Under the pieces are notes generated by a model. That model ran no database searches, was not told the origin of the DNA, and worked only from the letters and a program-made list of their open reading frames with translations. The position numbers and the translations under genes were made by a program. Positions 9,660 through 18,497 of a stretch of 64,000 nt of DNA are shown one piece after another (position 1 is the first letter of the stretch; every line of letters begins with the position of its first letter). This DNA is from JAWKHR01 sp041394725. GTDB lineage: Bacteria; Acidobacteriota; Vicinamibacteria; Vicinamibacterales; SCN-69-37. The stretch lies in contig JAWKHR010000019.1 of NCBI GenBank assembly GCA_041394725.1, positions 1 to 64,000 on the forward strand, read 5' to 3'.

Positions 9660-10958
9660 GTGGCGCCCTCGGCTCTCGCGACCTCGACGGACCGGATCGG
9701 CTTTTCGTGGCTGATCACCGCGCGCTGGGTGGCCGTTGCCGCGGAGCTGGCCGCGGCGTTCGTCGGCCGGACCGCGCTCGGCATGACGCCGTCGCCGTAC
9801 GCGGTCGGCATCATCGCGGGCCTCTCCGCGGCGGGCAACGTCTACCTGGCCTGGCGTCACCGCACCGGCACGCCGCCCGATCCGATCGTCCCGGGCCTGT
9901 TCGTCTGCGTGGACGTCGTGGGGCTCTCGTGGCTGCTCGGCCAGGCGGGCGGCCCGCTCAATCCGATCAGCATCTTCCTGATCGTGCCGATCGTGCTGGC
10001 GGCGCTGGTGCTCGGTCGTGCCTGGACGTGGGGCATCACCGCGCTCGCGGTGGCGGGCTACGGCGTGCTGTTCCTGGTGGCGCCGGCGGACCTCGCGACG
10101 CGGCCGGAGCTGCACAGCGCCATCGGCCGCCACATCGCCGGCATGTGGTGGGCCTTCGCGGCGACCGCGACGCTGGTGGCGCTGCTCGTCGCCCGGCTCG
10201 CGTCGGCGGTGGCGCGCCGCGACCGCGAACTGGCCGCGCTGCGGGATCAGGCGGATCGCAGCGCGCGGCTCGCCGGCCTCGCGACGCTGGCCGCCGGGGC
10301 CGCGCACGAACTGAGCACGCCGCTCGGTACCGTCGCGGTGACGGCCCGCGAACTCGAGGTCGCGCTCTCGCGCCTCGATGCCGACACGGCGCTGCTCGGC
10401 GACGTCGCGCTCATTCGCGACGAACTGCGCCGGTGCCGCGCGATTCTCGACGACATGTCGGGGCGCACGGGCCAGCCGGCGGGGGAGATGCCGACCGACA
10501 CCAGCCTCGATGTCGTCATCGAGGACATCACCCGCCGGCTGCCGGCGGCCGAGCGCGCGCGCGTGACGACCACCGTGGCGACCCACGATCCGGTGACGTG
10601 GCCCGCCGGCGCCGTCGCGCGCGCGATGACGAACCTCGTGCGCAACGGCCTGCAGGCGTCGTCGCCCGAGTCGCCCGTCAGCCTGTCGGTGGAGCGCGTC
10701 AACGGCGAGTCGGTCCGGCTGGTGGTCGCCGACCAGGGGACCGGCATGACGCTGGACGTCGCGCGCCGCGTGGGCGAGCCGTTCTTCACGACGAAGCCCG
10801 AGGGCGAGGGGCTCGGGCTGGGCGTGTTCGTCGCGAGGGCGACGGTCGAACACCTTGGCGGCACGCTCGAGATCGATTCGACCGCCGGGACGGGCACGCG
10901 CGTCAGCGTCGTGCTGCCGCGACGGGTCTCGCCGCGCGTGGAGGCCGCCACGCCATGA
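9660..10958 (+). CDS. RegB/PrrB/ActS-type redox sensor histidine kinase
   Basis: A 432-residue membrane kinase. About six hydrophobic segments fill residues ~15-190, and between two of them lies GGPLNPI, close to the quinone-linked GGxxNPF motif of RegB. The dimerisation/phosphoacceptor box AAGAAHELSTPLG has His at residue 216. ELRRCRAIL places a cysteine at residue 259, about where RegB has its redox-active Cys. The ATPase core shows NLVRNGLQAS, VADQGTGMT and GEGLGLGVFVA. It starts with GTG preceded by TAGAAT (leaderless candidate). It overlaps the response regulator by ATGA, so the two are translationally coupled. By analogy it would sense redox or quinone state; the actual targets here are unknown. 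Confidence 0.85.
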   Translation: MAPSALATSTDRIGFSWLITARWVAVAAELAAAFVGRTALGMTPSPYAVGIIAGLSAAGNVYLAWRHRTGTPPDPIVPGLFVCVDVVGLSWLLGQAGGPLNPISIFLIVPIVLAALVLGRAWTWGITALAVAGYGVLFLVAPADLATRPELHSAIGRHIAGMWWAFAATATLVALLVARLASAVARRDRELAALRDQADRSARLAGLATLAAGAAHELSTPLGTVAVTARELEVALSRLDADTALLGDVALIRDELRRCRAILDDMSGRTGQPAGEMPTDTSLDVVIEDITRRLPAAERARVTTTVATHDPVTWPAGAVARAMTNLVRNGLQASSPESPVSLSVERVNGESVRLVVADQGTGMTLDVARRVGEPFFTTKPEGEGLGLGVFVARATVEHLGGTLEIDSTAGTGTRVSVVLPRRVSPRVEAATP

Positions 10959-11494
10959 GCCTGAAGCCCCTGCTCCTCATCGTCGAGGACGACGACCTGT
11001 TGCGGGAGCGGCTGGCGCGGGCGCTCACCGATCGCGGGTGCGACGTGCGGCAGGCGGCCAGCGTCGAGGCCGCGCTGGCGAGCGCGCGCGAGGAGACGCC
11101 GGAGCTGGTGCTGCTGGACCTGCGGATGCCTGGCGGCAGCGGACTCGACCTGATTCCGGAGCTGAAGCGGCTGGACGCGGCGACGCGCATCGTCGTGCTC
11201 ACCGGGTACGGGAGCATCGCGACGGCGCTCGAGGCGGTGCGCCTGGGCGCGGTGCACTACCTGACGAAGCCGGCCGACGCGGACGAGATTCTCGCGGCGT
11301 TCGAGCGTGGCAGCGAGGGCGGCGGCGGACCCGTGCGCGAGCTCCGGCCGATGTCCCTCGATCGCGTGGAGTGGGAGCACATCAATCGTGTGCTCATGGA
11401 CTGCGGCGGCAACATCTCGGAAGCCGCCCGTGTGCTCGGCCTGCATCGCCGCTCGCTGCAGCGCAAGCTCGCGCGGTATCCGCTGCCGCGGTAG
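10955..11494 (+). CDS. RegA/PrrA/ActR-type response regulator
   Basis: A 179-residue two-domain regulator. The receiver domain has the acidic pocket EDDD, phosphoacceptor Asp55 in VLLDLRMPG and the conserved Lys in HYLTKPAD. The C-terminus is a Fis-type helix-turn-helix (GGNISEAARVLGLHRRSLQR), nearly identical in pattern to RegA/PrrA. The start ATG at 10955 overlaps the kinase stop (ATGA). Family members control respiration, carbon and nitrogen genes according to redox state. The neighbouring convergent permease gives no hint of the regulon. Confidence 0.88.
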   Translation: MSLKPLLLIVEDDDLLRERLARALTDRGCDVRQAASVEAALASAREETPELVLLDLRMPGGSGLDLIPELKRLDAATRIVVLTGYGSIATALEAVRLGAVHYLTKPADADEILAAFERGSEGGGGPVRELRPMSLDRVEWEHINRVLMDCGGNISEAARVLGLHRRSLQRKLARYPLPR

Positions 11495-11523
11495 GGGCGC
11501 CCGGCGCGCCGGCGGTCGCGGCC

Positions 11524-14019
11524 CTACTCGTAGCGCAGCGCCTTCATCGGGTCGAGGCGCGACGCGCGGAGCGCGGGCACGAAGCCCGCGGCGAGCGCGA
11601 CCAGGCCCAGCACGACGGCGGCCGAGCCGAGCGCGGCCGGGTCCGTGCCCTCCATCTGGTACAGCAGCGCCCGGAGTGAGTTGCCGACGAGCACCGCGAA
11701 GCCGAGCCCCACGGCACCGCCGATGATCGTCATCCAGATCACCTGCCGCATCACCAGGCGCCGGACGCGTCCCGGTGCGGCGCCGAGCGCCATCCGCAGC
11801 CCGAATTCGCGGGTGCGCTGCGCCACCGTGTAGGCGAGCACGCCGTAGAGGCCCACCGCCGCGAGGACCGTCGCGAGCGAGGCGAAGGCGACCGCGAGCG
11901 TGGAGATGATGCGCTGCTGGAACACGTTCTCGCGGACCTGCTGGGGCAGCGTCCGCAGGTTCTCGACCGGCAGATCCGCGTCGATCCGCTTCATGAACGG
12001 CATCACGCTGCCGAGGAATGCCTCCGGATCCACGCCCGTGCGCGCGTAGAACGTGAGCGAACCGATGCGGTCGTTCTGCCGGTAGGGCACGAAGAACAGC
12101 GGCGGGATCTCCTGCGTCACGTCCGCGTACTTGGCGTCCTGGACGAGACCCACGATCTCGATGTCCAGCTTGCCGCCGTTGCCGATCTCCATCCGCTTGC
12201 CCACGGCGGCGCGGCCGAGGTTGAACTTCTTCGCGAACGTCTCGTTCACGATCGCCACCTTCGGCGCGCCGGCCGCGTCGGACGTCGTGAACTCGCGGCC
12301 CGCGATGAGCGGCATGCCCATCGTCCGGAAGTAGCCGGGGCCGACCTCGTTGTAGCGCGAGTTCGTGTCCACGTCCGGGCCGTCCTTGAAGCCCTCGACC
12401 GAGACGTTGCTGCCCCAGTTGCTGCCCGAGAGCACCGGGACCAGGGCCGCCGACACGCTCGTGACGCCCGGCTGCGCGGCCAGCTCTTCCTCCACGCGCA
12501 TGAACAGCTGCTTCGACCGTTCCGGCGGGTAGGCGTTCAGCTCCGGCGAGAGGCCGAAGGTGATCACGTTGTCCGCGTTCAGGCCGAGGTCCACGCGGCT
12601 GACGTTGGCCAGGCTCTTGATGAACAGGCCGGCGCCGCCGAGCAGGACCATCGAGACCATGATCTGGAACGTCGCCAGGCCCACCCGGAACCACTTCGCG
12701 CTCCGGCTGCCGCCCGGCTGGCCGCTCTGGCCCTTGATGACGGTCAGCAGGTTGGGCCGCGAGCTGTGAATCGCCGGGAACAGGCCGAACAGCAGCCCCG
12801 TGCCGACCGCGAGCGCGCCGGCGAAGGCCATCACCATCGGGTCCAGCCCGCCCGAGAAGAGCGCGGCCGCCTCGCCGGGCATCATCGTCAGGATGCCCGT
12901 GAGCGTCCAGCGCGCGACGAGCAGGCCCGCGGCGCCGCCCGCGAGCGCAAGCAGCAGCGACTCGGTCAGCAGCTGCCGCACGAGCGACCAGCGGCTCGCG
13001 CCGATCGACAGGCGCACCGCCATCTCGGCCGACCGGGCCGAGGCGCGCGCGAGCAGCAGGTTGGCGATGTTGGCGCAGGCGATCAGCAGGACGAAGATCG
13101 TCACGCCGAGCAGGAAGATCAACGGCTGCTTCGCCTCGCGCGTGACGGAGCTCTGCCCGTGGTCGCCGGGCGTGAGCACCAGCGCCTTCTCCTTGAACCG
13201 GGCCATCGTCGCCTCGCTCATGCCCGTCTGCAGCGGCGCCTCCACGTCGTTCACGATGGCGTGGTAGATGCCGCCGAGCGAGGACGTCGCCTGGTCGAGC
13301 GTCACGCCCGGCTTGAGCCGCCCGAAGAGGTAGGCCCAGTAGGAGCGACGGTTGTCGAAGGCGGTGAAGCCGGGCTCCATCTGGGCCCGGAGGGAGATCG
13401 GCACGAAGACCCGCGGCTGCGAGCCGAGCGTCGTGCCCTCGAAGCCGCGCGGCGCGACGCCGACGATCGTCAGCGGATGGCCGTTGACCGTGAGCGTCTG
13501 GTTCAGCACGGCGTCACTCGCCTGGAAGCGCGTCCGCCAGTAGTCGTAGCTCAGCACCACGATCGGCGCCTCGCCGATCGTCGCGTCGTCGGCGGGGCCG
13601 ATCAGGCGGCCGAGCGCCGGCGTCAGGCCGAGCACCTGGAAGTAGCTGCCGGAGACGAGCGTGCCCTCGCTCGACACGGTGTCGCCCTTGTAGGCGAGGT
13701 TCGCGCCGAACGTCCGGTGCGCCGCGATGCCCAGGAACGACGTCTGCTGCTTCTCGAGGTCCCGGAACATCGGGTAGCTGAAGACCTCGTCGCAGTTGCC
13801 GGCGTTGTTGCACGACTGCGAACCGGGCTTCGGGCCGGGGTTGGCGAAGTTCACCAGGCGGTCCGGTTCGACGACGGGCAGCGGCCGGAGCACCATGCGG
13901 TTGAACATCGAGAAGATCGCCGCGTTGGCGCCGATGCCCAGCGCCAGCGACAGGATCGCGACGACCGTGACGAACGGCGTCCGGAGCAGCATGCGGACGG
14001 CGAGCTTGAGATTGAGCAT
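11524..14019 (-). CDS. ADOP-family ABC permease (MacB/FtsX-like), orphan
   Basis: An 831-residue permease of the acidobacterial duplicated orphan permease type. A first MacB periplasmic core domain follows an initial helix (SLALGIGANAAIFSMFNRM), then an FtsX domain (FVLLIACANIANLLLARA), a second core domain, and a second FtsX domain ending LDPMKALRYE. It has no ATP-binding domain and no ATPase is adjacent. The start MLNLKLAVRMLL at 14019 was preferred to an upstream ATG (14106) because the family begins at this helix. Unlike the other four copies here it has no cytoplasmic prefix and no PadR partner. Substrate unknown; MacB-type relatives act in efflux or lipoprotein release. Confidence 0.88.
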   Translation of the reverse strand: MLNLKLAVRMLLRTPFVTVVAILSLALGIGANAAIFSMFNRMVLRPLPVVEPDRLVNFANPGPKPGSQSCNNAGNCDEVFSYPMFRDLEKQQTSFLGIAAHRTFGANLAYKGDTVSSEGTLVSGSYFQVLGLTPALGRLIGPADDATIGEAPIVVLSYDYWRTRFQASDAVLNQTLTVNGHPLTIVGVAPRGFEGTTLGSQPRVFVPISLRAQMEPGFTAFDNRRSYWAYLFGRLKPGVTLDQATSSLGGIYHAIVNDVEAPLQTGMSEATMARFKEKALVLTPGDHGQSSVTREAKQPLIFLLGVTIFVLLIACANIANLLLARASARSAEMAVRLSIGASRWSLVRQLLTESLLLALAGGAAGLLVARWTLTGILTMMPGEAAALFSGGLDPMVMAFAGALAVGTGLLFGLFPAIHSSRPNLLTVIKGQSGQPGGSRSAKWFRVGLATFQIMVSMVLLGGAGLFIKSLANVSRVDLGLNADNVITFGLSPELNAYPPERSKQLFMRVEEELAAQPGVTSVSAALVPVLSGSNWGSNVSVEGFKDGPDVDTNSRYNEVGPGYFRTMGMPLIAGREFTTSDAAGAPKVAIVNETFAKKFNLGRAAVGKRMEIGNGGKLDIEIVGLVQDAKYADVTQEIPPLFFVPYRQNDRIGSLTFYARTGVDPEAFLGSVMPFMKRIDADLPVENLRTLPQQVRENVFQQRIISTLAVAFASLATVLAAVGLYGVLAYTVAQRTREFGLRMALGAAPGRVRRLVMRQVIWMTIIGGAVGLGFAVLVGNSLRALLYQMEGTDPAALGSAAVVLGLVALAAGFVPALRASRLDPMKALRYE

Positions 14020-14142
14020 CGGTGTCTTTGACGGAATTCGGCGCCGCCACGTTTGGATGGGCGCCAGCGTTCGGAATCGGCCAGGTGACTCGGGCGTACA
14101 CCCCATCCGGTGCTAAGATCCGTGAATATTGGAGCAAATCCG

Positions 14143-16209
14143 ATGAAATCTGCCCGCGTCCTTCTCGCCTCATTATTGATCGTCGCTCTCGCTGCCTGCT
14201 CGAATCAGGCGCCGCAGGGGGCCTCGACGGCCGCGCCCACCGACGATCGGCCGTACCTCCTGGAGCGGGTCGATGACGCCGCGGTAGTGCAGCTCTACGC
14301 GGACGGGTTCGACGAGCTGCCGCTCAAGGACCGGACGCTCATCTGGCACCTCTACCAGGCCGCCATCGCCGGCCGCGACATCTACTACGATCAGCGTTAC
14401 GCGCACGGCCTCGAGATGCGCGACGTCTTCGAGGCGGTCCTGCGTCACCCGAACGGCGTCGATCCGGCGACGCTCGAGGCCATCCGGCACTACGCGAAGC
14501 TCTTCTGGCTCAACAGCGGGCCCTACAACAACCTCACCGCGCGCAAGTTCGTGCTCACGTGCACGCCCGAGGCGTTCGCCACGGCCGCCACGGCGGCCGC
14601 GGCGGCCGGCGCGACATTCCCGACGCGACCCGGCGAGTCGCTCGACCAGCTGCTCGCGCGCCTGCGCCCGATGTTCTTCGACGCCAGCTTCGAGCCGTCG
14701 GTGACGACGAAGACGCCTCCGGCCGGCGAGGACATCCTGACGTCGAGCGCGAACAACCTGTACGCCGGGGTATCGATGGCGGACCTCGCGCACTTCGAGG
14801 AGCACTTCGGGCTCAACTCGCGGCTCGTCAAGCGCGACGGGAAGCTGACCGAGGAGGTCTACCGCGTCGGCGGCCGCTACGACGCCCCGATCCGCGAGAT
14901 CGTCTCGCACCTCGAGGCCGCGATCCCGCTGGCGACCGAGCCGATGGCGAAGGCGCTGCGCGCGCTGGTGAAGTGGTACCGGACGGGCAACGCGCTCGAC
15001 CGGCGCGCGTATGACATCGCCTGGGTGCAGGACACGGCCTCGCCCGTGGACACGATCAACGGCTTCACCGAGGTCTACGTGGATCCGCGCGGCGTCAAGG
15101 GATCCTGGGAGGCGCTCGTCTTCTACGTGAACCAGCACAAGACCGAGGACATCCGGAAGCTGGCGGCCGACGCGCAGTGGTTCGAGGACCACATGCCGTG
15201 GGCCGACGAGTTCAGGAAGGCGGGGGTGAAGGGCATCACGGCCAACGCGATCGACGTGGTCGTCGAGACCGGCGACGCGGGGCCGATCACGCCGATCGGC
15301 ATCAACCTGCCGAACGACCAGTCGGTCCGCGAGGAGTACGGCAGCAAGTCCGTCTCGCTCGCCAACGTCAACGAGGCCTACGAGAAGTCGTCCGATCCCG
15401 GCTTCCGGCGCGAGTTCGCCTGGGACGATCAGGAGGCGGAGCGGTCCGCGAAGTGGGGCGGGCTCGCCGGCGACCTGACGACGAACATGCACGAGGTCAT
15501 CGGCCACGCGTCCGGCCGGGTGGCGCCGCAGCTCGACGGCAAGCCGGAGCTGCTGCTCAAGGAGTACTACTCCGCGCTCGAGGAGGGCCGCGCGGACCTC
15601 GTCGGGCTGTACTTCCTCCCGGATCCGAAGCTGGCCGAGCTGGGCCTCGTCCCCGCCGCCGACCAGCCCGAGATCGTCCGGGCCGAGTACGAGGGCTACA
15701 CGCGCAACGCGCTCGTGCAGCTCCGCCGGGTGCGCGAGGGCACCACGATCGAGGAAGACCACATGCGCAACCGCCAGATGATCGTCCGCTGGCTGATGGC
15801 AAACACGAAGGCGATCGAGACGCGGACGCGCGACGACAAGACCTACTACGTGATGGTGGACGCGGCGGCGTTCCGCGAGGGCGTCGGCCGGCTGCTCGCC
15901 GAGGTGCAGCGCATCAAGTCCACCGGCGACTACGCCGGGGCGAAGGCGCTCTTCGACGAGTACGGGATCCACTTCGACCCGGCGCTCCGCGACCAGGTCG
16001 TCCGGCGCGTCGAGGCGCTGCACCTGCCGTCCTACACCGGGTTCGTCATGCCCAGGCTCGAGACGGTGCCCGGCGCGAACGGCGTGATCATGGACGTGCG
16101 GATCTCGTACCCGCGCGACCTGACCGAGCAGATGCTGCGGTTCAGCGAGCTGACGCGCGCGACGCGCGAGGCGTTCCTCGCCGCGGACAGCCCAGCAGGT
16201 GGTCGTTGA
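14143..16209 (+). CDS. M49-like (dipeptidyl-peptidase III family) zinc peptidase lipoprotein
   Basis: A 688-residue protein with a lipoprotein signal (LLASLLIVALAAC then S) and the M49 active site: H450-E-V-I-G-H455 in NMHEVIGHASGRV, plus the second zinc site at residues 480-485 in EEGRAD. This pattern fits the divergent, secreted DPP III-like group. The start MKSARVLLASL at 14143 has GGAG about 12 nt upstream (GGAGCAAATCCG). It probably cleaves dipeptides from peptides in the periplasm. Its last 68 bp overlap the convergent tag gene. Confidence 0.85.
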   Translation: MKSARVLLASLLIVALAACSNQAPQGASTAAPTDDRPYLLERVDDAAVVQLYADGFDELPLKDRTLIWHLYQAAIAGRDIYYDQRYAHGLEMRDVFEAVLRHPNGVDPATLEAIRHYAKLFWLNSGPYNNLTARKFVLTCTPEAFATAATAAAAAGATFPTRPGESLDQLLARLRPMFFDASFEPSVTTKTPPAGEDILTSSANNLYAGVSMADLAHFEEHFGLNSRLVKRDGKLTEEVYRVGGRYDAPIREIVSHLEAAIPLATEPMAKALRALVKWYRTGNALDRRAYDIAWVQDTASPVDTINGFTEVYVDPRGVKGSWEALVFYVNQHKTEDIRKLAADAQWFEDHMPWADEFRKAGVKGITANAIDVVVETGDAGPITPIGINLPNDQSVREEYGSKSVSLANVNEAYEKSSDPGFRREFAWDDQEAERSAKWGGLAGDLTTNMHEVIGHASGRVAPQLDGKPELLLKEYYSALEEGRADLVGLYFLPDPKLAELGLVPAADQPEIVRAEYEGYTRNALVQLRRVREGTTIEEDHMRNRQMIVRWLMANTKAIETRTRDDKTYYVMVDAAAFREGVGRLLAEVQRIKSTGDYAGAKALFDEYGIHFDPALRDQVVRRVEALHLPSYTGFVMPRLETVPGANGVIMDVRISYPRDLTEQMLRFSELTRATREAFLAADSPAGGR

Positions 16210-16723
16210 CCATCCCGGTCGCCTGCATGAAGGCGTAGCAGATCGTCGATCCGACGAAGCGCATGCCGCGGCGACGCAGCTCGCGGCTCATCGCGTCGGA
16301 CGCCGGCGACGTGGCGGGCACGTCCCGCATCGTCTTCGGCCGGTTGCGGACCGGCGACCCGCCGACGAACTGCCACAGGAACCCGTCGAGGCTGCCCGCG
16401 TCGTCCTGGATGGCGAGCGCCGCGCGCGCGTTGCCGACCGCGGACTCGATCTTCAGCCGGTTGCGGACGATGCCGGGGTCGCGGAGGAGCGCGGCCTTCC
16501 GCCGGGCGTCGAACCGCGCGACCCGCGCGATGTCGAACCCGTCGAACGCCCGGCGATAGGCCTCGCGCTTGCGCAGGATCGTGATCCACGACAGGCCCGC
16601 CTGCGCGCCCTCGAGGATCAACATCTCGAACAGCCGGCGATCGTCGTGCACCGGTACGCCCCACTCCTCGTCGTGATACCGGACGTAGAGCGGATCGGTG
16701 CCGGCCCAGGGGCAGCGGGGCAT
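16142..16723 (-). CDS. tag: DNA-3-methyladenine glycosylase I
   Basis: A 193-residue protein with all Tag signatures: CPWAG at the N-terminus, YHDEEWG, AQAGLSWITILRKRE, IVRNRLKIESAV, and GSTICYAFMQATGMVNDH. The zinc-binding residues Cys4, His17, His175 and Cys179 fall at the same numbers as in the E. coli enzyme. It removes 3-methyladenine from alkylated DNA, giving an abasic site. The C-terminal tail after Cys179 is short and basic and overlaps the M49 gene. It is 13 bp downstream of the M28 peptidase on the opposite side of the M49 gene; no shared function is implied. Confidence 0.95.
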   Translation of the reverse strand: MPRCPWAGTDPLYVRYHDEEWGVPVHDDRRLFEMLILEGAQAGLSWITILRKREAYRRAFDGFDIARVARFDARRKAALLRDPGIVRNRLKIESAVGNARAALAIQDDAGSLDGFLWQFVGGSPVRNRPKTMRDVPATSPASDAMSRELRRRGMRFVGSTICYAFMQATGMVNDHLLGCPRRGTPRASRASAR

Positions 16724-16736
16724 CGCACGCGGCGGC

Positions 16737-18422
16737 CTAGCGGCCGCCGGCTTCCTTCAGCGACGCCTCGCGCACCGCGCGGAACTCGTTGCCCGGCTTC
16801 CACTGCGGCATCGCGTCCGCCTGCGCCACCCGGTAGCCCACCGCCAGCAGCAACTTCGCCTGCTCGGCGTACCCGCTCATGTCCCAGTCCGGCTTCACCT
16901 CGTCGGACGGCGAGTGGTAGTCGTTCGTCGTGTAGTCGTCCTTCTTCTCGCGGCCGTAGCCCTCGGGCTTGCCGATGTAGTCGATGCCCGCGTCGGTGCT
17001 GAGCGCCGGCACCCCGACCTTCGCGAAATTGAAGTGGTCCGACCGGTAGTAGAAGCCCTTTTCCGGCTCGGCGTCGGGCGCGAGCACGCGGTCCTGCTCC
17101 GCGGCGGCCGCACGCAGGTAGTCATCGAGGTCCGACGCGCCCAGCCCGACCACGATCACGTCCTTCGTGCGGCCCCACAGCGGCAGGTTGTCGTCCACGT
17201 TGATGTCGGCCACCGTCTTCGCGAGCGGGTACAGCGGAAACTTCGCGTAGTACTCCGATCCGAGCAGGCCCTGCTCCTCGGCCGTCACGGCCAGGAAGAG
17301 AATCGACCGTTTCGGCGCCGGCTGGATCTTCCTGAACGCGTCGGCCATCACGAGCAGCGCCGCCGTGCCGCTCGCGTTGTCCTCCGCGCCGTTGTAGATC
17401 GGATCCCCGTTCTTGGGCTCACCGATGCCGAAGTGATCCCAATGCGCCGTGTAGACGACGTACTCGTTCTTCAGCACGGGGTCGCTGCCCTCGAGCTTCG
17501 CCACGACGTTCTGCGAGTCGATGGTCCGCATCGACTGCCTGAACGACATCGACGCGGTCAGCCCGAGCGGCACCGGCTGGAAGTCACGGGTGTTCGCCTT
17601 CGCCTTCAGCGCCGTCAGGTCCTGCCCGGCCATCTTCAGGAGGGCGGTGGCCGCGTCCCACGACAGCCAGCCCTGGATCGCCGCGCGGCCCATGTTCTTG
17701 TCCGGCGTGATCAGGTCGAACCGCTCGCCGCCGAAGCCCTGGACGACGTTGTAGCCGTACCCGGCGCGCTCGGTCTCGTGCACGATGAAGACGGCCGCCG
17801 CGCCGAGCTCCGCCGCCTTCTCGTACTTGTAGGTCCAGCGCCCGTAGTACGTCATCGCCGGCCCGCCGAACACCGCGTCGTCCAGCTCGCCCGCGGCGTT
17901 GGTCACCGGCGGGTCGTTGACCAGGACGATGAGCGTCTTGCCCTTGACGTCCATCCCCTTGAAGTCGTCCCACTGGAACTCGGGCGCCTGCACGCCGTAG
18001 CCGGCGAAGACGATGTCCGAGTTCTCCACCGAGACCGTGTCGGCCACGTGCTGGCTGAACGCCACGACTTCGGCGTCGTGCGCGAACGCGTGGCTCTGGC
18101 CGCCCTTCTTCACGACGAGCGGCGTGAAGTCCGACGGCGTGATGCCCACGAGGGGCACCTTCTGCGTCCACGTGCCGTCCGGGTTGCCCGGCTGCAGGCC
18201 GATCGCCTTGAACTGGTCGATCAGGTAGTCGACCGTCTTCGTCTCGCCGTCCGACCCGGGCGCGCGCCCCGCGAACTCGTCCGACGCCAGCATCCGGATG
18301 TGCTGCAGCGCGGCGCCCGCGTCGATGTCGGGCAGGTCCGCGACCGTGGCCGGCGGTGGCGGCGTGGACGTGCAGGCGGCGGCGAGGACGAGCAGGCCGA
18401 GGGCAGCAGGGTGAAGACGCAT
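16737..18422 (-). CDS. M28 family zinc aminopeptidase lipoprotein with PA domain
   Basis: A 561-residue protein. The signal MRLHPAALGLLVLAAAC is a lipobox-type leader. A PA domain insert (about residues 150-280) is followed by the M28 catalytic domain with zinc ligands in YTAHWDHFG, YNGAEDNASGTAALL, VTAEEQGLLGSEYY, INVDDN and RSDHFNF. Such enzymes release N-terminal amino acids from peptides outside the cytoplasm. The start at 18422 follows a perfect TATACT 6 nt upstream; the frame stays open further but only with antisense-like sequence. It is divergent from the cyclophilin gene. Confidence 0.9.
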   Translation of the reverse strand: MRLHPAALGLLVLAAACTSTPPPPATVADLPDIDAGAALQHIRMLASDEFAGRAPGSDGETKTVDYLIDQFKAIGLQPGNPDGTWTQKVPLVGITPSDFTPLVVKKGGQSHAFAHDAEVVAFSQHVADTVSVENSDIVFAGYGVQAPEFQWDDFKGMDVKGKTLIVLVNDPPVTNAAGELDDAVFGGPAMTYYGRWTYKYEKAAELGAAAVFIVHETERAGYGYNVVQGFGGERFDLITPDKNMGRAAIQGWLSWDAATALLKMAGQDLTALKAKANTRDFQPVPLGLTASMSFRQSMRTIDSQNVVAKLEGSDPVLKNEYVVYTAHWDHFGIGEPKNGDPIYNGAEDNASGTAALLVMADAFRKIQPAPKRSILFLAVTAEEQGLLGSEYYAKFPLYPLAKTVADINVDDNLPLWGRTKDVIVVGLGASDLDDYLRAAAAEQDRVLAPDAEPEKGFYYRSDHFNFAKVGVPALSTDAGIDYIGKPEGYGREKKDDYTTNDYHSPSDEVKPDWDMSGYAEQAKLLLAVGYRVAQADAMPQWKPGNEFRAVREASLKEAGGR

Positions 18423-18428
18423 GTCACG

Positions 18429-18434
18429 AGTATA
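18429..18434 (-). promoter_or_regulatory. Putative -10 element of a leaderless promoter (M28 peptidase)
   Basis: TATACT on the minus strand lies 6 nt before the ATG at 18422, inside a short divergent intergenic region. Confidence 0.55.
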
Positions 18435-18485
18435 CCGACGATCATCCTCCTCCGCCCCGGCGTGGCGCACCGCCGCCCGCCGATC

Positions 18486-18491
18486 TAGAGT
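18486..18491 (+). promoter_or_regulatory. Putative -10 element of a leaderless promoter (cyclophilin)
   Basis: TAGAGT ends 6 nt before the ATG at 18498, mirroring the divergent M28 promoter. Confidence 0.45.
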
Positions 18492-18497
18492 GAGCGC

